A stretch of 64,000 bases of DNA from Ascaris suum (GCA_013433145.1 CM024176.1:1548349-1612348); one strand, 5' to 3'; shown: positions 48,801 through 63,639, counted from the stretch's first letter. Translations and numbers: made by a program. Notes: generated by a model not told the origin, from the letters alone.

Positions 48801-51800
48801 TATAAGTTCGTTGCTCGACACAACTGTCCGCTTTTTGAAGTCAGCTTTTCACGCCTAATTGAGCATCCTCTATAACATTCTTCTCCATTATAAACCAACA
48901 AACTTTTTTTAAACGAATATTGAGTAAGTGAAGAAGAATATCGCATCTGTATAGATTGCAATTATCTGCATAAGTTGGGCAGCACAGAAAAAGCGAATAT
49001 CAGAATAGAACTTTTTGACAGATGATTGTACTGATTTCAGATGGCCATTTGGAAAGCATTCAACAGTAATGGTCCTATTGAGTTGTTATAGCCTATCACA
49101 GAAACGGTAGAGGCAAAGAGGCAAATTTTCAGCAAGTAATAGTTGGTTTAATAAAGAAAATTTTGAGCGTTGTGCTCGCTGATTTATTTCCTCGTTTGCA
49201 AATATGACCCAAATTGTTTGCTCTCGAATCATTCAAGCTGTTCGTCTTAAATAATTTTATTTCAGTGAAGTGGTTGCAATTCGAAGTTAAGCAAAGTTAT
49301 TGATTTTTACAAAAAAACGATGCGGAAAAACAAAGCAAAATAGCACTTTCGACAGCTGTTGTTGAAAGAAGGATGTGTTTATTGTTGAGATGTGTGGCAA
49401 CTGAATGGAATATACGAGTAATGCGATATGAATTCTTCAGTTTATTGTACTTTCAGAGAGATTAAAAAGATTTCAAGTAAAATTGCACAATTTCATCGAG
49501 CAATCTGTAAAAAAAATGCATCGAAGAGATAAAAAGAAAAAGAAACAAATGGCATATGGAAAATATGAGAAAAACATAACTACTAATTTTTGTCAGCAAA
49601 CAAAAAAAAAATGACATTGAAATGAACTACACCATAAAGAAAAAAAAAAGAAATTAATGAAATTTTCGAAGAGAATAAGACCGAACACAAATAAAAATTT
49701 CAGTACGAGTAGTGGGAATAATTTGAATTCTCTTAGTTACAGTCGAGTACAATTGTCTCTGTAACAGCGTAGAGGTTCTCATAGGATATCCTGTCAAGGC
49801 ACACTTCATACATGAAAAAATACTTTAGTGCAAGTGCAAACTGCTAAAATTTTATCTCATTCATAAGCCATATTTTGCTTTAGCAAGAAGAAGAAGAAAA
49901 ATTGAAATGGCAAGAGTCGAACAAGTTAATGGAAGAAATACGATAAAGAAATACGATATGATTATCATTGAAACGGTAATCTCGGAGGTGGCAATTACGA
50001 TTACGATGAAAGTGCCCAAAATTATAGATGTAATCTTATAATTACATGGATTCAAGAAAAAAGATCCATAGATATATTGATAATCGATTATTATAATCAA
50101 ACATTGTACAACTTCGCATATTTTCCCACAAAAGTTTATTTTATTGAAGCAACGTTTAATCCCATCGTAAGAAAGCGAGCGATTTAAAAAAATACACGAG
50201 ACTTTAAAGTATATTTTAATTGCCAAAATTTCATTCCAAATTGATCAACAAATTGATCATTACAAATTTAATGCTCACCTATGGTATAGGTTATCGTTAT
50301 CAAATTTTATCACTGCGACACAAGTGATTCGTGAGTTGAAACTATAGAGAAGACAGACAGACGCATTGCACAGATATCAGCTTTTTGCAATGTAACTTGC
50401 AAGTGCAAGTTTTTGAAAAAGTACATGATAGCTGTCGATTCTCTTATTTCGTTAAACAATCAGTGCAAAAAGAAAACTTCCAGATGTTCAATGTAGTTCA
50501 TTGAAATTTCTTATGAAAATAAACGAGAAAATATCGCAAATCCCTAGAAGAAAATTGCAAGCGCTTAAAGAGGCGTCACTCCTTATTTCGCTATAAACGA
50601 AGCAAAACCTCATGAGGGTATTCGACGATCATTTTTCTGTTAGGAAATATAGCATTTCAGAGGATTGCAAAAATCTTACGATGACAACTAATGCAAGCCA
50701 AGCTTCCTTCCCGGGTAGTAAACTCCCCTTTCTCGTGTATCTTCACATATAATTTCTCCCAGCTGAGCAGGGCATGAGTAAAAAATCCATCACGAACAAC
50801 TTTCCGAATAAATAAATTGGTTGCTTTTGCACTCACTAGAAGAGCCCATAAAAACATGTCGAACTGTTGGTTGCACAATTTGCACAATGCATCTCCCACT
50901 TGCATGTTATCGACTGGTCAACCACCCATATGGCAAGATGCAAAGCCATGCCGGAAACGATCGGCGAAGCAGTCACCGCGCATCATTTGTGGCCATCAAA
51001 CTCCGTAAATAATCGGAACGGGTCCCTTAGCATTCTTATCCGAGGGCATTTGGTGACTTGTGGGCTCTTACGTCATGCTTTATTTCAGACACCTATACCA
51101 AGCTGCTGTTGTACTCAAATTTCTCGACGCAAAGGTGGTTAGAGCGAGTGAGCGATTTGCAAAGTGCGCCAAGCATCGTTTGTTATTGCATTTCCGCCTA
51201 CTGGGAAAAAGAAAGACTGTTTAATTTCGACACTGCTTATCTGATACATTGGCATACATCTCCTCGTTGCTCCTAATAAATCCATAACTGATATCGTGAA
51301 AATGTTGCGACCAAAGTTTGTCATAATTTTTCCGGTTAAAAACCTTTTCAAGAGGTTTGAAGAATATTTGCGATAAGATGGGCGAAAACATGAGTAAAAA
51401 ATATGACAGGAAGAATATGGGAGCATGAAAATAAGATGATTTTCAACTTTTCGATATTGGTTCTATCAAGTTTGCATCATAATTGATTAAATTTATTCGG
51501 GAATTGGATTGGAAGGAATTTCAGCTCGAATTAGCGAAAAGATTAATGAAAGTGGAAAACTTTCGGTATGCGTTTGTTCAAGAATTATTGCAGCAGCTGT
51601 TAACTGTGCAATTGTGCAATCAAATACGATTTTTTAAAGCGCTTTTTTGGCGTGAGATTAATGTGGCGCTCTTCGTTGCATTACTCTAAGGATTTTCGTA
51701 GACATTCATGCTCGAGATCATTATATAGACAATAGGCTATCAAAAATCTGGATGATTCTGAAATGGAACAGAATAGAGTCGAAAAAAAAACGGAATATTA

Positions 51801-52535
51801 GGACTCTTAAAAGAAAGAAGCTTCAAGAATAAAATTGTCTACATCAGCAGAAACGATTATAAGAGAAAAAAAAGTGTCGAATAGAGTAACACAGCGAGAT
51901 ACTAAGGAACACACTGGCGCATTATATTTTAAGTGAGTTTGAGATTGGATGAAATATCAGCAAAATACGCATGATATGGTTAGTACTATGGTTAGAGTGA
52001 CGATAAAATGAGGCGATCATCAAGCTTTGTTGGTGCGCTCAGTTATTCAAACGGGCTTCATATTGCACATAAACTTATGCCAAGATCTATTAGAGCTGAT
52101 CGACTTATTAAAAAGTATAGCAAATGAATTACATTCAACCGGAATTTCCCCATTCTTTTTCCCCTCATTCTCTTCCAAATCCCCAATTATGCTATCAGTA
52201 GATATTTTTCTGAGAGCTAAGCGCTTCGTTGCCGATCAATGGTTTAAATTATCACATATGAGTTGTCTATTGTGAAAAAATTTTCCTCAAATCACTAGCA
52301 TTAAATTCGCCAGTTTATTCAGACTCAATTCGACTAAAGTTGTTGCTGAAATGACACTTAAGAATTCAATGAAATTGTCTTCGGTTCACCTCTTTTTTTT
52401 TCACCGTTCACTTGCACATAAATCCGTTCAGGTCGTTTATGTCGGTGGAGAGTGTATTTGCATAATTCGTGCAGGTGTGAGAGAATAAGTGGAAAGTGCG
52501 AAATGAAAATCACTTTTTTTTTCCACCATCATTCG

Positions 52536-52597
52536 TATGTGGCTTACGTATCTATGATATATTATATCATATGGCATTTATACGTAAGCCGCATCAG
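52536..52597. repeat. Long hairpin (inverted repeat)
   Basis: ATGTGGCTTACGTAT on the left pairs with ATACGTAAGCCGCAT on the right (14 of 15 positions). An inner stem of TATGATATA with TATATCATA follows. Total span is about 62 nt with some 20 paired positions and a small apical loop. Confidence 0.6.
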
Positions 52598-55500
52598 AAG
52601 GATTCTATATTGCTTTCGAAGCAATCGTTATGCATCCTACTCTATCAAAATCATTTGCAGAATTTGCAAAAAATTCAAAGCAAAATATGAGAAAATATTT
52701 TTGAAAGCAAATAGATAAATATTTCTTACGAATAAGCACTTTTCAGTAAAACTCAATTTACAAGATTAACTTAAGCATTCACATCCTCTATGGTGATGAC
52801 GGGTAAAGAAGATTTTAGTAACCTGAAATTGATGAAATCTCAGTGCGAGGAAAATGACTCACCACTTGTTTATCATACTTCAGCATTGGTCAAAATTTTG
52901 ATATGCAAATTACAGGAAGTTCCATAATTTGCATGCTATAAGTTTCTTAGATTGAAGCCTCTTTTCAATAATTCATTTCAATATTCATCATATCACAGAA
53001 CAAAAAATTACATCAATACCTGAGGTTGTTTCAAATGAGTTGCTTTAATCGCATTCATACATAAACCGCATCAATATGTTACTATATTGCGTTCAAGTCG
53101 ATCAAAAAACGCTAGCGAATATGGAAAATTTTTTAAGCGAATAGTATTTTGTATTTTCATATATTAAACCAATCGATTGTGTACATAATGAAGAATTGAG
53201 ACAAGTACTAGTAATGTGTATGTTCATGTTTTGCAAATCGAAATTTGAATATGTAAATTTTAGGAATTTTCATAATTTGCATGATATTAATCTATTAATC
53301 AAATGCAATAAACTAGCTAATTTTTGCAAACATATTTTTTCACTCCTTTGCAAAGTATAACTATCAATACAAGTGAAAACGTTTTCAAAAATATACATAA
53401 ATGCAATATACATTGAATATAGATATAATAAATGTACTGTGTATTTTTGCAACACAAATCATAAAAATGTTTACATTTAAACTACCACGTAAGGATGTTG
53501 CAAATTGATAGTAATATCATGGGATAATCTGAGGATGCTACAAAGAGATTCTCAAGCATAATTGCAATTTATTCGCTATTGCATTCAACGAAAATTGCAT
53601 TTGGTGCAATATTTGTGCAAAATTTTCACTCTTATGTACAACGGATGAGTCCGATATCAATTTATCTTTATTTTTTGTGCCATTAATATAATGCAAAAGT
53701 TTTCTTTCATTATGAATCTCTCAATTACAAATGTTTTTCAAAACAACTAGCACATTTACAAGTAGCATTTTATTATAAGCCTATATCAAACATCATGACA
53801 GATCAATAAAACTGAGGCTAACTAATCACAATGGTTCCATTTACTATTATACAAATTAAATTAAAAAGCAATCTTACTGAATACGTCCACCCGAACGTTA
53901 AGAGAGTAGTAAAGAAATTCTGCGGGTTTTAATTAGTGATCTATTCGCTATGAAAAGATTAAACAAGTGAGCTATGAAAAGAGGTCAATCATCAAAAAGG
54001 TTTGCAGCAGATCCATATTTAGAAAATAAAGGTATAGAATTTAAAACAAATTAGTGTATTTATTTCCTTGAATGGTCAGCAGTAGTGACCAGAATTAAAC
54101 AAATTATTTGACCGTTTCAAGTGGTTCATTTAATTTCTTTCAATGAGTAGGTTTTTTTTTCACGCTGATTTCAATTTCTTTCAATTCTCTCCATATGATG
54201 CGGACTTGCATAAAATGATATTTTCAAAGGAATTAATTCCTTTCAGCATCCATAATTAAAGAGTCATAATCGACATAGATATATGGTTTTCCCCAATTAT
54301 CAAAGAGTTCTTAAAAACGAAAGGAGTACCCTAAAAATAGAATCGAACTGACCAACAGCACTAAGTCTCCAGCTACGGTGTTTGTGAAGAAGAACACTAC
54401 TGTACCAAAGCTTATTTTATGTTGTTCTCATCAGAAAATTATTCAGGATTATGCGTCCCTCAACATCCATCAAACATAACGAATAGGTTTTAGCAACGGT
54501 CCATTTCGTTGGATAATATTTGCGGAGAACGAAGCATATACTGAGAATTCGATCAGTTCATTAATAACAGCTCATACAAGAAAATGAACAATGAAAACGC
54601 GCAGGATGAGAGACCGAAAAAACAGAAGTTGTTGAAAAAAAAAAACAAAAAAGTCGATTTTATTGAAATTGTTGAATGAAAACTAAATAATTCGTTCATT
54701 TAAAATAATATCACTTTATGCAAATTTTCATAAGAAACAAAGATCGACTTATTTTAATTGAAAAATAAATTTATGCAAATTTTTCATCATTATAGAATTG
54801 AAGTTGTATTTTATTATGGCTTTTTTTTGCACTAAATTTTTATAAAGTTTACTCTCTTTCAATAGTTTTTCGTCCATACGATATAACTAATTCACTTTGC
54901 GCATTTAATATCTATTGTTAATCAATGACATCATAGAAAGCGTTATGCAACGAGTATCACAAATCTTATAAAGTCACTCTTGTATTTGCGGTAAGTTTGG
55001 ATGGTCTAAGTGATTGAACCTAAATATAATGCTAGCCGCTTGTGGACGGAAGTGACATCACTAGGATCCTTATTTGCAACACATCTCGCAAAAATCCTAC
55101 AAAAGATGCTCTTAATTTCAACTATAAAAAGCACTTTAATAAACGAGCATAAATTCTTAACTGAGAAAAAAAGTATAATCAATGACAAAAGTATAGCCAA
55201 AAATGCAACAAATATATTTGAGGGGGAAAAAAAAGTTTTGCAATAAACTTCTTGAGTTGCATCAATAATTTCGGCAAAAATTACAGCTCAACTAAGGGGA
55301 ATTCGAATATTTTTGTATGAAAATGATTTAAGAGAAAATTGCAAAACATCCCACGCAAGAAGAGTGCGGATTCATTGCAATAGAATGCATCCCATTGCAA
55401 GAGTGTAATCAACGAATCGAATGCAATTTTTGGCTCGTATAAAAAAGTTTCTCTTTTTTTTGCGCATTGCGGTATTTTACAACGCTTTTCAAGCTGCATA

Positions 55501-55871
55501 CATCTACTTAAGCAAGCAATCACTGCATCGACACATCATTTCATTCGGCTAGTTTCCTATACCATAGCGCTTGCGATATTATATTCATAGTGCTATCGAT
55601 TCCATCGCCTCACTTGTTGTTTATTATTTAGAATTACAACGCATTACTAAATATCGAGTATTACTTGGATGTTAGCTGGACCGTTAATCAGACGGTAACC
55701 ATTACTAATCCGATTTCGTGATTTTGTTTGCAATCCGAGATCCTTATTTAGCCGACGCTTCCAATATCTTTGGTTATTAAAACTCAAATTTAGCTTCTAG
55801 GTCCATACCTCTATGTTAAATGTGAATGATTTAATCGTGCTTCCTGGGAGTAGAACGCTGAAAACACTCGA

Positions 55872-55923
55872 GGCGTTAGGTGCAACTGCAAGAGCACGAG
55901 TGTGCGAAAATGGACCTAACGCC
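55872..55923. repeat. 10-bp perfect inverted repeat in a GC-richer island
   Basis: GGCGTTAGGT (55872-55881) and its exact complement ACCTAACGCC (55914-55923), separated by 32 nt. Confidence 0.6.
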
Positions 55924-58354
55924 CACCGTTCACGCTCGCACTCAGATCGGCTCAGGCCAGAGCTGCAACTAACGCTACGATTTAAAGAGGCCGATCGCTC
56001 ATGTGGTATGCTGCAGCTTAGTGGTGCAGTATACTCCCGCTGCCTAATCCTCTTTCTTGCTCGAACACCGACGATCCTATCTGCATGCTATTGTGCTTTT
56101 ACACTATGCAGCCGACGATCCACTCGGCTGTTCTTGAGGGCATTACTCTGGCCACTAGCCACTGCTTAATTCCGGCTGCGATGCACCTGCCTTAGCGCAA
56201 TAAGAGCGACTTTATATTTCCTCACCATCTTGTTTCTTTCCACAGAAATGTTTTTATTTAGTTGCGGTACTCTGCGATACACTGTGATTTTCTAAACTAA
56301 TGCAGCTCCTTTAAGATTGCGGGTATCTTAGTTATCCACTTATCGATGAATACGTATTGGATAGCTTTAAGCGCAAAAATGGGACTAGATTTTCAAGCTG
56401 CAAAAATCAAAAATAATGCCACTGACTTTATGAGAATAATTTTACGGTTTTAGTTATTGTTACTATTGTTCAATTTGCAACACTCATTAATAGACTCTGA
56501 CTATAAAATTATACGCATCGGCATGTAAAGAGGCATATTATTGCATCTTCATAATAGAAGTAATATGTTGTGCTTAGAAAGAGGTAGCATTTTTTTTTTT
56601 TGCATAATTAGCTTCGCTTCGTTTCAATCATCGCGAGCTTTTTCATCGCTTTTGGCGAACGCTTTCTATATAAGTTTCCATCAGAACAACTTAATGACAG
56701 CTTACTTCCCTTCAAATCTTCAATAAGTTTGAATTATTTGTTCAAAAAAAAAGAAAATATATCTACACTGAACTGTTACTTTTGTTTCTGCAAATATCGT
56801 ACAAAACTATATAACTCTTGTAGGGTTTTTTCTTCAAAAAATTTCCTCAAACTTTAGGAGATTATTATATTTGCAATAATCTTTTACTTTACTCTTACAT
56901 TCTTGCCGTTTGTGTGGTTGTTGTCTTTTCCGCCATAGCACATCGTCATCTCCGCCACTTTTTGATTACACTACTCTATTCATTACTACGGCATCTAAAT
57001 AAGATTCATACTTCATTCCTTAACAAACGCTAGCCACTGCTAATCAATTGCTATTTGCGCGAGTTTCCGCTAATCTACCGGCTAGTAGTCTGAAGTCGCT
57101 CAAATTGAAAAACTATCGGTGGTGATTGGTACCTCAAATTCTTCTCACGAGCGCTTCCATTCAACTTCGCTTGTACAATGCTTGTTGTCTTTACAATACA
57201 GAAGTGAGAAAAGTGAAAACTTTTGTAACTTCGAAGTACTATTGTCACGAAATGTCTGCGTGTATCTCTCTGGATGCATATGTGTCTACTTGTTTGTCCG
57301 TTAGTTTCAATTTGCACTTCATATAAAAGAAATGACTATAAATTTTGATAGCTATAATCTTGAATTTAGAAGCAACTCTCATTCTCATTCTCCTTCCATA
57401 TAGTTGATCATATTCGTCTCAAATTTTGACGCTTAACATTACAAGATTTATATATGGAATTTGCTGAACAAGTGGATGAATGCGCGATAAATGGGAATTG
57501 TTCGATTTATGGATTTGCTTAGCTTGCACGGTTTGTGGGATGGAGCATTAGCAATAGTTCACTACAGCATCTGTATAATTTTGAATTCGGCAAGTTTGAC
57601 GCATTATCCAGTAAATACACGTATTTACTAACACCTGTAGCAGGCTATTCCATTTATTACAGCCTTTTCAGTTACAAATCATCTCCGTCCGGTGCAATTC
57701 TATTGTGAACCGCCGATACTACACCAGTTTGCGTGAATTTTTTTTTTGAAATAGAATTAAAGTTATTGTTATCAGCACAGAGAACTTCCTGTTTACGGTA
57801 AAGACTTTGACAAGAAACTATTGAAGCTATCCTAAATAGCTTCATTTCATCAAAGAGAAAGTCCACCAAAATATTGATGGCTATCACTTCATATCGTCCG
57901 TATTCTAATGGTTTGTCGTAAATTTTTATCCCTTTTTTGGAAAACGTCAGCTTGCAAACAGAGGAATAGCTTACATTTTATTTACTTATTCGTTTAGTAA
58001 GACAAAGAAAATTGCCCTGATAAAGCTCACTCTTTCAAGATATCCTCAAGTTTTATTTAGCATATCCTAAAAGCTTACTAAATACCATCATTAGTGTATT
58101 TCACAACCTCGAATGAAACTACTTCAAAGTTAACAAATTTTTCCGAAGGCAAGGGGATGCTAGTGTAACGTTGGGAGGTATATATATGTAGTTCTCAAAT
58201 ATGAGAGTTTAAATAGAGTTGAATATATAATAGCTGATGGGATTGCGAGAATGGAGATAAAAATTTAGAACTTCTTCTAATGAGCTAACCGTATAGCTGA
58301 ATCTATAATCGAGAAAGTTCGAAGTATGTTAGTGAGGAAACATGAGGCGTTTTG

Positions 58355-58372
58355 CTCTCTCTCTCTCTCTCT
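58355..58372. repeat. (CT)9 microsatellite
   Basis: Nine CT units followed by GAGGGGG, about 630 bp before the myosin acceptor. Confidence 0.9.
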
Positions 58373-58989
58373 GAGGGGGCGATATTAGCATCAATATGTG
58401 GCCAACTTAAAGCACCTGTCGAGCTCAACTGTTGCAGCAATAGCAGAGAATACAACAGCGACGCATTTCATTGCATTGTTATTTTTCGAAAATTGCAAAT
58501 CTCTTACTGCAACGAAATTGCAATGGTCCCCTCTTTCTTCAACAAATCCATGTCTATTAAACATCCTTATCCTATAACTTCAAGGAAATAAATCATCCAC
58601 TCCTTTGTCATATATCGTTGAGAAAGAGACCGGAAATGATCGGATCTCTTTGGATCAGACTTAGATGCCCATAAATTTTCATTGAATTCTATGATTCTTC
58701 TTTTAACTTTATTTACTGCTGATTCCTTGCGGAAATTTTTTCCGGCAAAGTTTCGCATTACATTCAAAGAATCGTTGAGATTTTCCTTTTAAATTCACAT
58801 CCTTCTTCGGAACCTCCTCTGCAAATATTTACCGTCTTTCCATTCTCATCCTCTTCGCTTCTAGACAAAAAAAAAACGATGTATTTCTTGCATAACATCA
58901 ATATGTGATTTGCAATTATTTTTCACTATCGCAGCGTTGCCGTCACACAATAATTACCTTTGAATAAAATTGTAAATGAAATATTTTCA

Positions 58990-58990
58990 G
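58990..58990 (+). promoter_or_regulatory. Putative spliced-leader trans-splice acceptor of the myosin gene
   Basis: ATATTTTCAG followed by A is an excellent nematode acceptor, 15 nt before the ATG at 59006. No donor is evident upstream, but a 5'-UTR intron would look the same. Confidence 0.5.
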
Positions 58991-59005
58991 AAGGTTCGAT
59001 CGACA

Positions 59006-62000
59006 ATGGACGAACTTGGCAAATTCGAAGATGACCCGGGCTATGTTTATTTAGAGGTGAGCCGCGAAGAGCGTGCCACCTCAGCAGCGAAACCATTCGA
59101 CTCGAAAAAGAATTGCTGGATTCCAGATGCAGAAGATGGTACATTTTATTATTGCCAATTTATCATTGTTGAAAATATTTTTTATAGCAATTTTTCCATA
59201 CATTTATTTGATATATAGCAAATCAATTGAATAAATCAACGGTAAAAATTCAGCTATGAATAGATGAAAAATGCCGAAATTTAAAAAAAAATTGAAAAAA
59301 AAATTTACTTTGATGAAAATATTGACGGCTTAAATTCTTATTGGATATTTGAGATTATTAGAAAATCGGCCGAAATAGAAATGAAAAATTCACAAAAATT
59401 TACCAAAATTAAATCTAGTACATTGTTAGATTTTGAAAAATTATAGAAAATATGTTTATAGGTTTTGTCGCCGCAGAAATCAAATCAGCAACCGGTGATA
59501 AAGTGACCGTCGTTACGGCAAAAGGCAATGAAGTGACAGTAAAGAAAGAGGAAGTACAAGAAATGAATCCTCCAAAATTCAGCAAAACCGAAGATATGGC
59601 AAATCTAACATTCTTAAACGAAGCTTCAGTTTTGAATAACCTCAAAGAGCGTTATTTCTCTATGATGATTTATGTAAGCTTTGAATTTTATTATTTAAAA
59701 ATTTCTCATAAATTTCGTAGTTTATGAATTTGAAAAAAAAAAATTGAAATTTTGAAGTAGATGAAATTTTTTGCATTCGATTCAACTTAAAAGATTGATA
59801 ATGCTCTAAATTGAATTAAACTTAATTAAATAAATGAATTTTTCAAATTTCAAGTATGTATTATAAAGCTTTTTAATTTTATTCGATTTGATTTGTTTTT
59901 CTTCTTTATATATTTTGTCGGCGATCTTATAGGTTTTCTATAGATAGAATCATAGATTTAAATAAAATTTACGAATTTGCAAGATAACTTTGCAAAAAAA
60001 AATGCTCTTACATTACACCTTTACAGGTGATATTTCGCTAAAAATACTTTTACCTTTACGAGTGATAATACCTTTACAAAATATAATTATAAAATTAGTG
60101 ATTTATGCAAGAAAAGATTTAAAAGAAAGGTGAAAACGTTTCAGACTTATTCGGGTTTGTTCTGCGTGGTCATTAATCCATATAAGCGGCTACCGATCTA
60201 CAGCGAAAGCATTATCAGGCATTACATGGGCAAACGACGCAATGAAATGCCACCTCATTTGTTCGCCACTTCAGATGAAGCCTACAGAAACATTCTCATT
60301 GGTGCTTATTTATTGAGTTCTTTTAAAGAGACTAAAAAATGACCACTAGAAATGCAATTGCAATATTCGTTTAGAAAACTAAAAGGACCAATGCAATTAC
60401 TTTGTAACATTGCAATTGCAATATTTATTATTAGAATGGCTAACAGTAAGAAATGAGAAGAAATGGGCATAAGTTGTTATTGTTGTTTCCAAAATACCGT
60501 CAATATGAAATTCTTTAATAGTATAGCTGACAGCACTCTCGTTTGCTAAAGGGCAGCAAAAAGGCAATAATCCAATGACATTTTTTTGGTGAAAAATTAG
60601 ACAAAAGCTAACAAGTTTTCATAATTTTGGATAATGGTCAAATTTCTTTTCGAAGATAGGATAACATTTATTTATTACGTGCTAGCAGGCACAAAATTTT
60701 GTTCTCTTATTCTCAGGTCACAATTGCTTTATGCATCTTTCTAGCATGACCTTAGGCTAATATCATATAAAAGAACATGTTGAGTTCCGAAGTCATGAGT
60801 TTAATTCAGATCGCGAGAATCAATCAATGCTGATCACCGGTGAATCAGGTGCCGGAAAAACAGAGAATACGAAAAAAGTGATTGCCTATTTCGCCATTGT
60901 CGGTGCCACTCAACAAGGCAAAGAAGAAGGACAGAAAGGAGTTCGTTTTTACGTACCCTTTCTCACCATTCATTCATTTTTTTTTTGCATCAATTCCCTT
61001 GCAAACCAAAATTTAGTTTAATTGATGAATTTACTATTTCTGCATACTTTCATATGAATATAATGAGTTATTTCTAGACGATACACGTAGATACCTGTGG
61101 GAAATGATCGGTATCAAATTATCAACCGTCAATCAGTAAAAACAATTGATGAGATTGGATATCATATGAAAAATTGAGACGGCGTTATCCTAGATTACGC
61201 TAAACGATATAAGAATGAAACTTGAACGCATTGATACAGCACGAATATCATTTTAATATGTTTCAGGGTACACTCGAGGAACAAATTGTACAAACGAATC
61301 CCGTATTGGAAGCTTTCGGTAGGAATTTTCCGAGAATTTAAACGTTATAAAAGAAAAGATGCTTCTAAAGAATGCTTAAAAATAATACTGATGTGCATGT
61401 AATGAAAAGAATTATATCCTATGAGATGAAAAGAATGATCGATATGAGTGATCGATCTACGAGTGAACTTTCGCATAGATCGATAATTCGACCATTTCAA
61501 CAAGCACTATAAGTTAAATCATTCAGCATTGATCATGATGCGGTTTCATTTTGTTCATGAAATAATCGAATATTGGCGTTTCGCTTTTCAGATGAGGTGA
61601 GAGTGTAAGATTTATAGGTAGTAAATGATTTAGTCATCCTATTCGCTAATGATCGGTCTCTTAATCGACTAGAACGACGTCTTCGTTACGAAGTCAAATT
61701 TAAATTTTCTACCAGTTTATAACGCTCATACCTTAGCCATAGTATGATTTTGAAATTCTAGCTTGTTATACTATTGAGAGCTCATTTATACTAATATTTG
61801 CTAATATTAATGATGATTTTTAGGTAATGCGAAAACTGTACGCAATAATAACTCTTCACGTTTTGGAAAATTCATTCGAACGCACTTTTCAAAAGATGGC
61901 AAACTTGCTGGTGGAGACATTGAGCATTGTAAGTGCTCGAGAGATTTTTTTTTTCTGCTTAATTTGCTCATAAAATTTTCTCATATAAACTAATTTAGTG

Positions 62001-63639
62001 AGTTATTTTTGTTTTTGTAAAGTTTTCCACGAAAAAAAAATACCTTTTTTTGATTCAAGAAATTCGGTTTGTTTCTACATGATATATATATATTTTGATT
62101 AGTTATTATTATTAGTTTAGAATTATTGAAATCAAATTGAATTCGAATTTGTTTTGGTGATATTGAAATTGAAATGAAAATAATGAATTAAAAACTCTCG
62201 AAATTCAATGGATTAACTGGCTTTGAATTTCCTCTTTGAAAAGTGCATAGAATTTCCATCTATTTTTTTTTAAAGATTTGCTCGAGAAGTCTCGTGTCGT
62301 GAGACAGGCGCCCGGAGAACGTAGTTATCACATTTTCTATCAGATGATGTCTGGATATCATCCAAAATTGAAGCGTATGTCAAATTTTATCATTTATTAA
62401 GAGTGTAGAGCTCTATGAGCCATTCCTAGATCATCATACCTAAGTAAAGCTACTCAACTTAATAGGAGTGGTTTCATTTGGATTTTGAGCAAGAAAGGCT
62501 TTATTCAATGGAAAGGATCATTCATTTCTTATTATATTCCTTTCCAACGCTTTAGATTATGCTTTAGTTATGTATTGTTTAGTCAGTGGTCCAATGCTTT
62601 AGTTAGCGGCGTTTCCCGCCCTGATGGAGTATAACATATGGAAATTTTTATGCCAGTTTTTGCATAACACCACATACGCTCATTTCAACTCGACAGATAT
62701 GGTACTTACAATTTAAAAAAGTTTTTCACGCAAAACTTTTACAATTTCAATAATTCTCATTACTCGATTTCATTACTCTTCTTTCTTCTCTCTCTGAAAC
62801 AACAATGAGAATAATATTTTTGCTGCCTACATTCAAGGCCGTCCTGCAATAGTGCCATCGAAATGAATAATGCAAATGCGCATTGGCTTTGATGAGTGGA
62901 TTTTTTTTTTGTTGCATATTCTGAATATTTCAATCTGCTCCAGATTTGAAATTTCCTTGTATTTCTTTTGGAAATTAGTGTCAACGTTATCACATTTTTC
63001 TTGTATACTTCCTAAGATGGATGCAATACCATTGTGTTCTTTTCATATTCAAGAAGATTTTAAAAATTTCAAGTGGTCACAGTATATAGGATCATATTTT
63101 TTCTCCAAAAAAAAAAATTTTTTTTTTCATTTCAGAAGAGTTGCGTTTGACAAATGAACTGAAATATTATCACTTCTGCTCGCAGGCTGAGTTGACCATT
63201 GATGGCGTCGATGACAAAGAAGAGATGGGCATCACACAGGTGTTAAACTTTACCTGATTTTTTTATAGCGCTTTTATTTAGACGATCCTCAAAGAGTGCC
63301 GAAGAAAAAAAAAACTGAGAATATATTTCAAAGCTTGGTTTTATTGTATTTTTTGAGCATTTCTTTTTCTGAGAATTATCTCTAGAAGAATAGAAAACTA
63401 TTATAAAATTCTACAAATTTATCAGCCTTATAATGGGTAAAAACTTTATGCGTTGCATATTTGTGTTGTTTCATTATTGAAATTTTTGATAATTTCACAG
63501 GAAGCGTTCGACGTTATGGGCTTTGAAGATTCGGAAACACATGATCTTTATGCTAGCACTGCCGGTATTATGCATATGGGTGAGATGAAATTCAAGCAAC
63601 GTCCTCGTGAAGAGCAAGCTGAACCAGATGGAGATGAAG
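59006..63639 (+). CDS. Muscle class II myosin heavy chain, N-terminal motor part (continues past the window)
   Basis: Nine exons give the first 377 residues of the actin-activated ATPase motor: 59006-59138, 59462-59673, 60145-60301, 60810-60940, 61267-61318, 61824-61928, 62276-62374, 63136-63239 and 63501-63639. All are GT-AG and in phase; the last donor (GAAG then GTCTCT) leads to exons beyond 64000. Seen in order: the N-terminal SH3-like segment ([27 protein letters not shown]), [19 protein letters not shown], the P-loop [15 protein letters not shown], a short loop 1 ([11 protein letters not shown]), [17 protein letters not shown], switch [31 protein letters not shown], and [16 protein letters not shown]. 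It is close to the sarcomeric myosins of nematodes (UNC-54/MYO-1/2/3 group). I cannot say which of them. The rod lies outside the window. Confidence 0.97.

Larger units (their letters stand above)
42818..58980. other. 16-kb gene-poor region upstream of the myosin gene
   Basis: No recognisable protein-coding gene, tRNA or rRNA was found. Most of it is AT-rich with homopolymers. Three places are richer in G and C: about 48040-48245, 50810-51140 and 55840-56190. Each has overlapping open frames in more than one frame or strand, which argues against simple coding. None has recognisable motifs. The region may hold myosin regulatory sequence, non-coding RNA or diverged repeats; nothing in the sequence decides this. 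Confidence 0.5.

Noticed and set aside
50657..51142. Several overlapping open frames on both strands
   Set aside because: At least three frames are open at once, which points to low stop density in GC-richer DNA and not to a gene.
55813..56169. 118-codon frame in a GC-richer island
   Set aside because: No recognisable motifs, no splice partners and atypical composition. Kept only as part of the gene-poor region finding.
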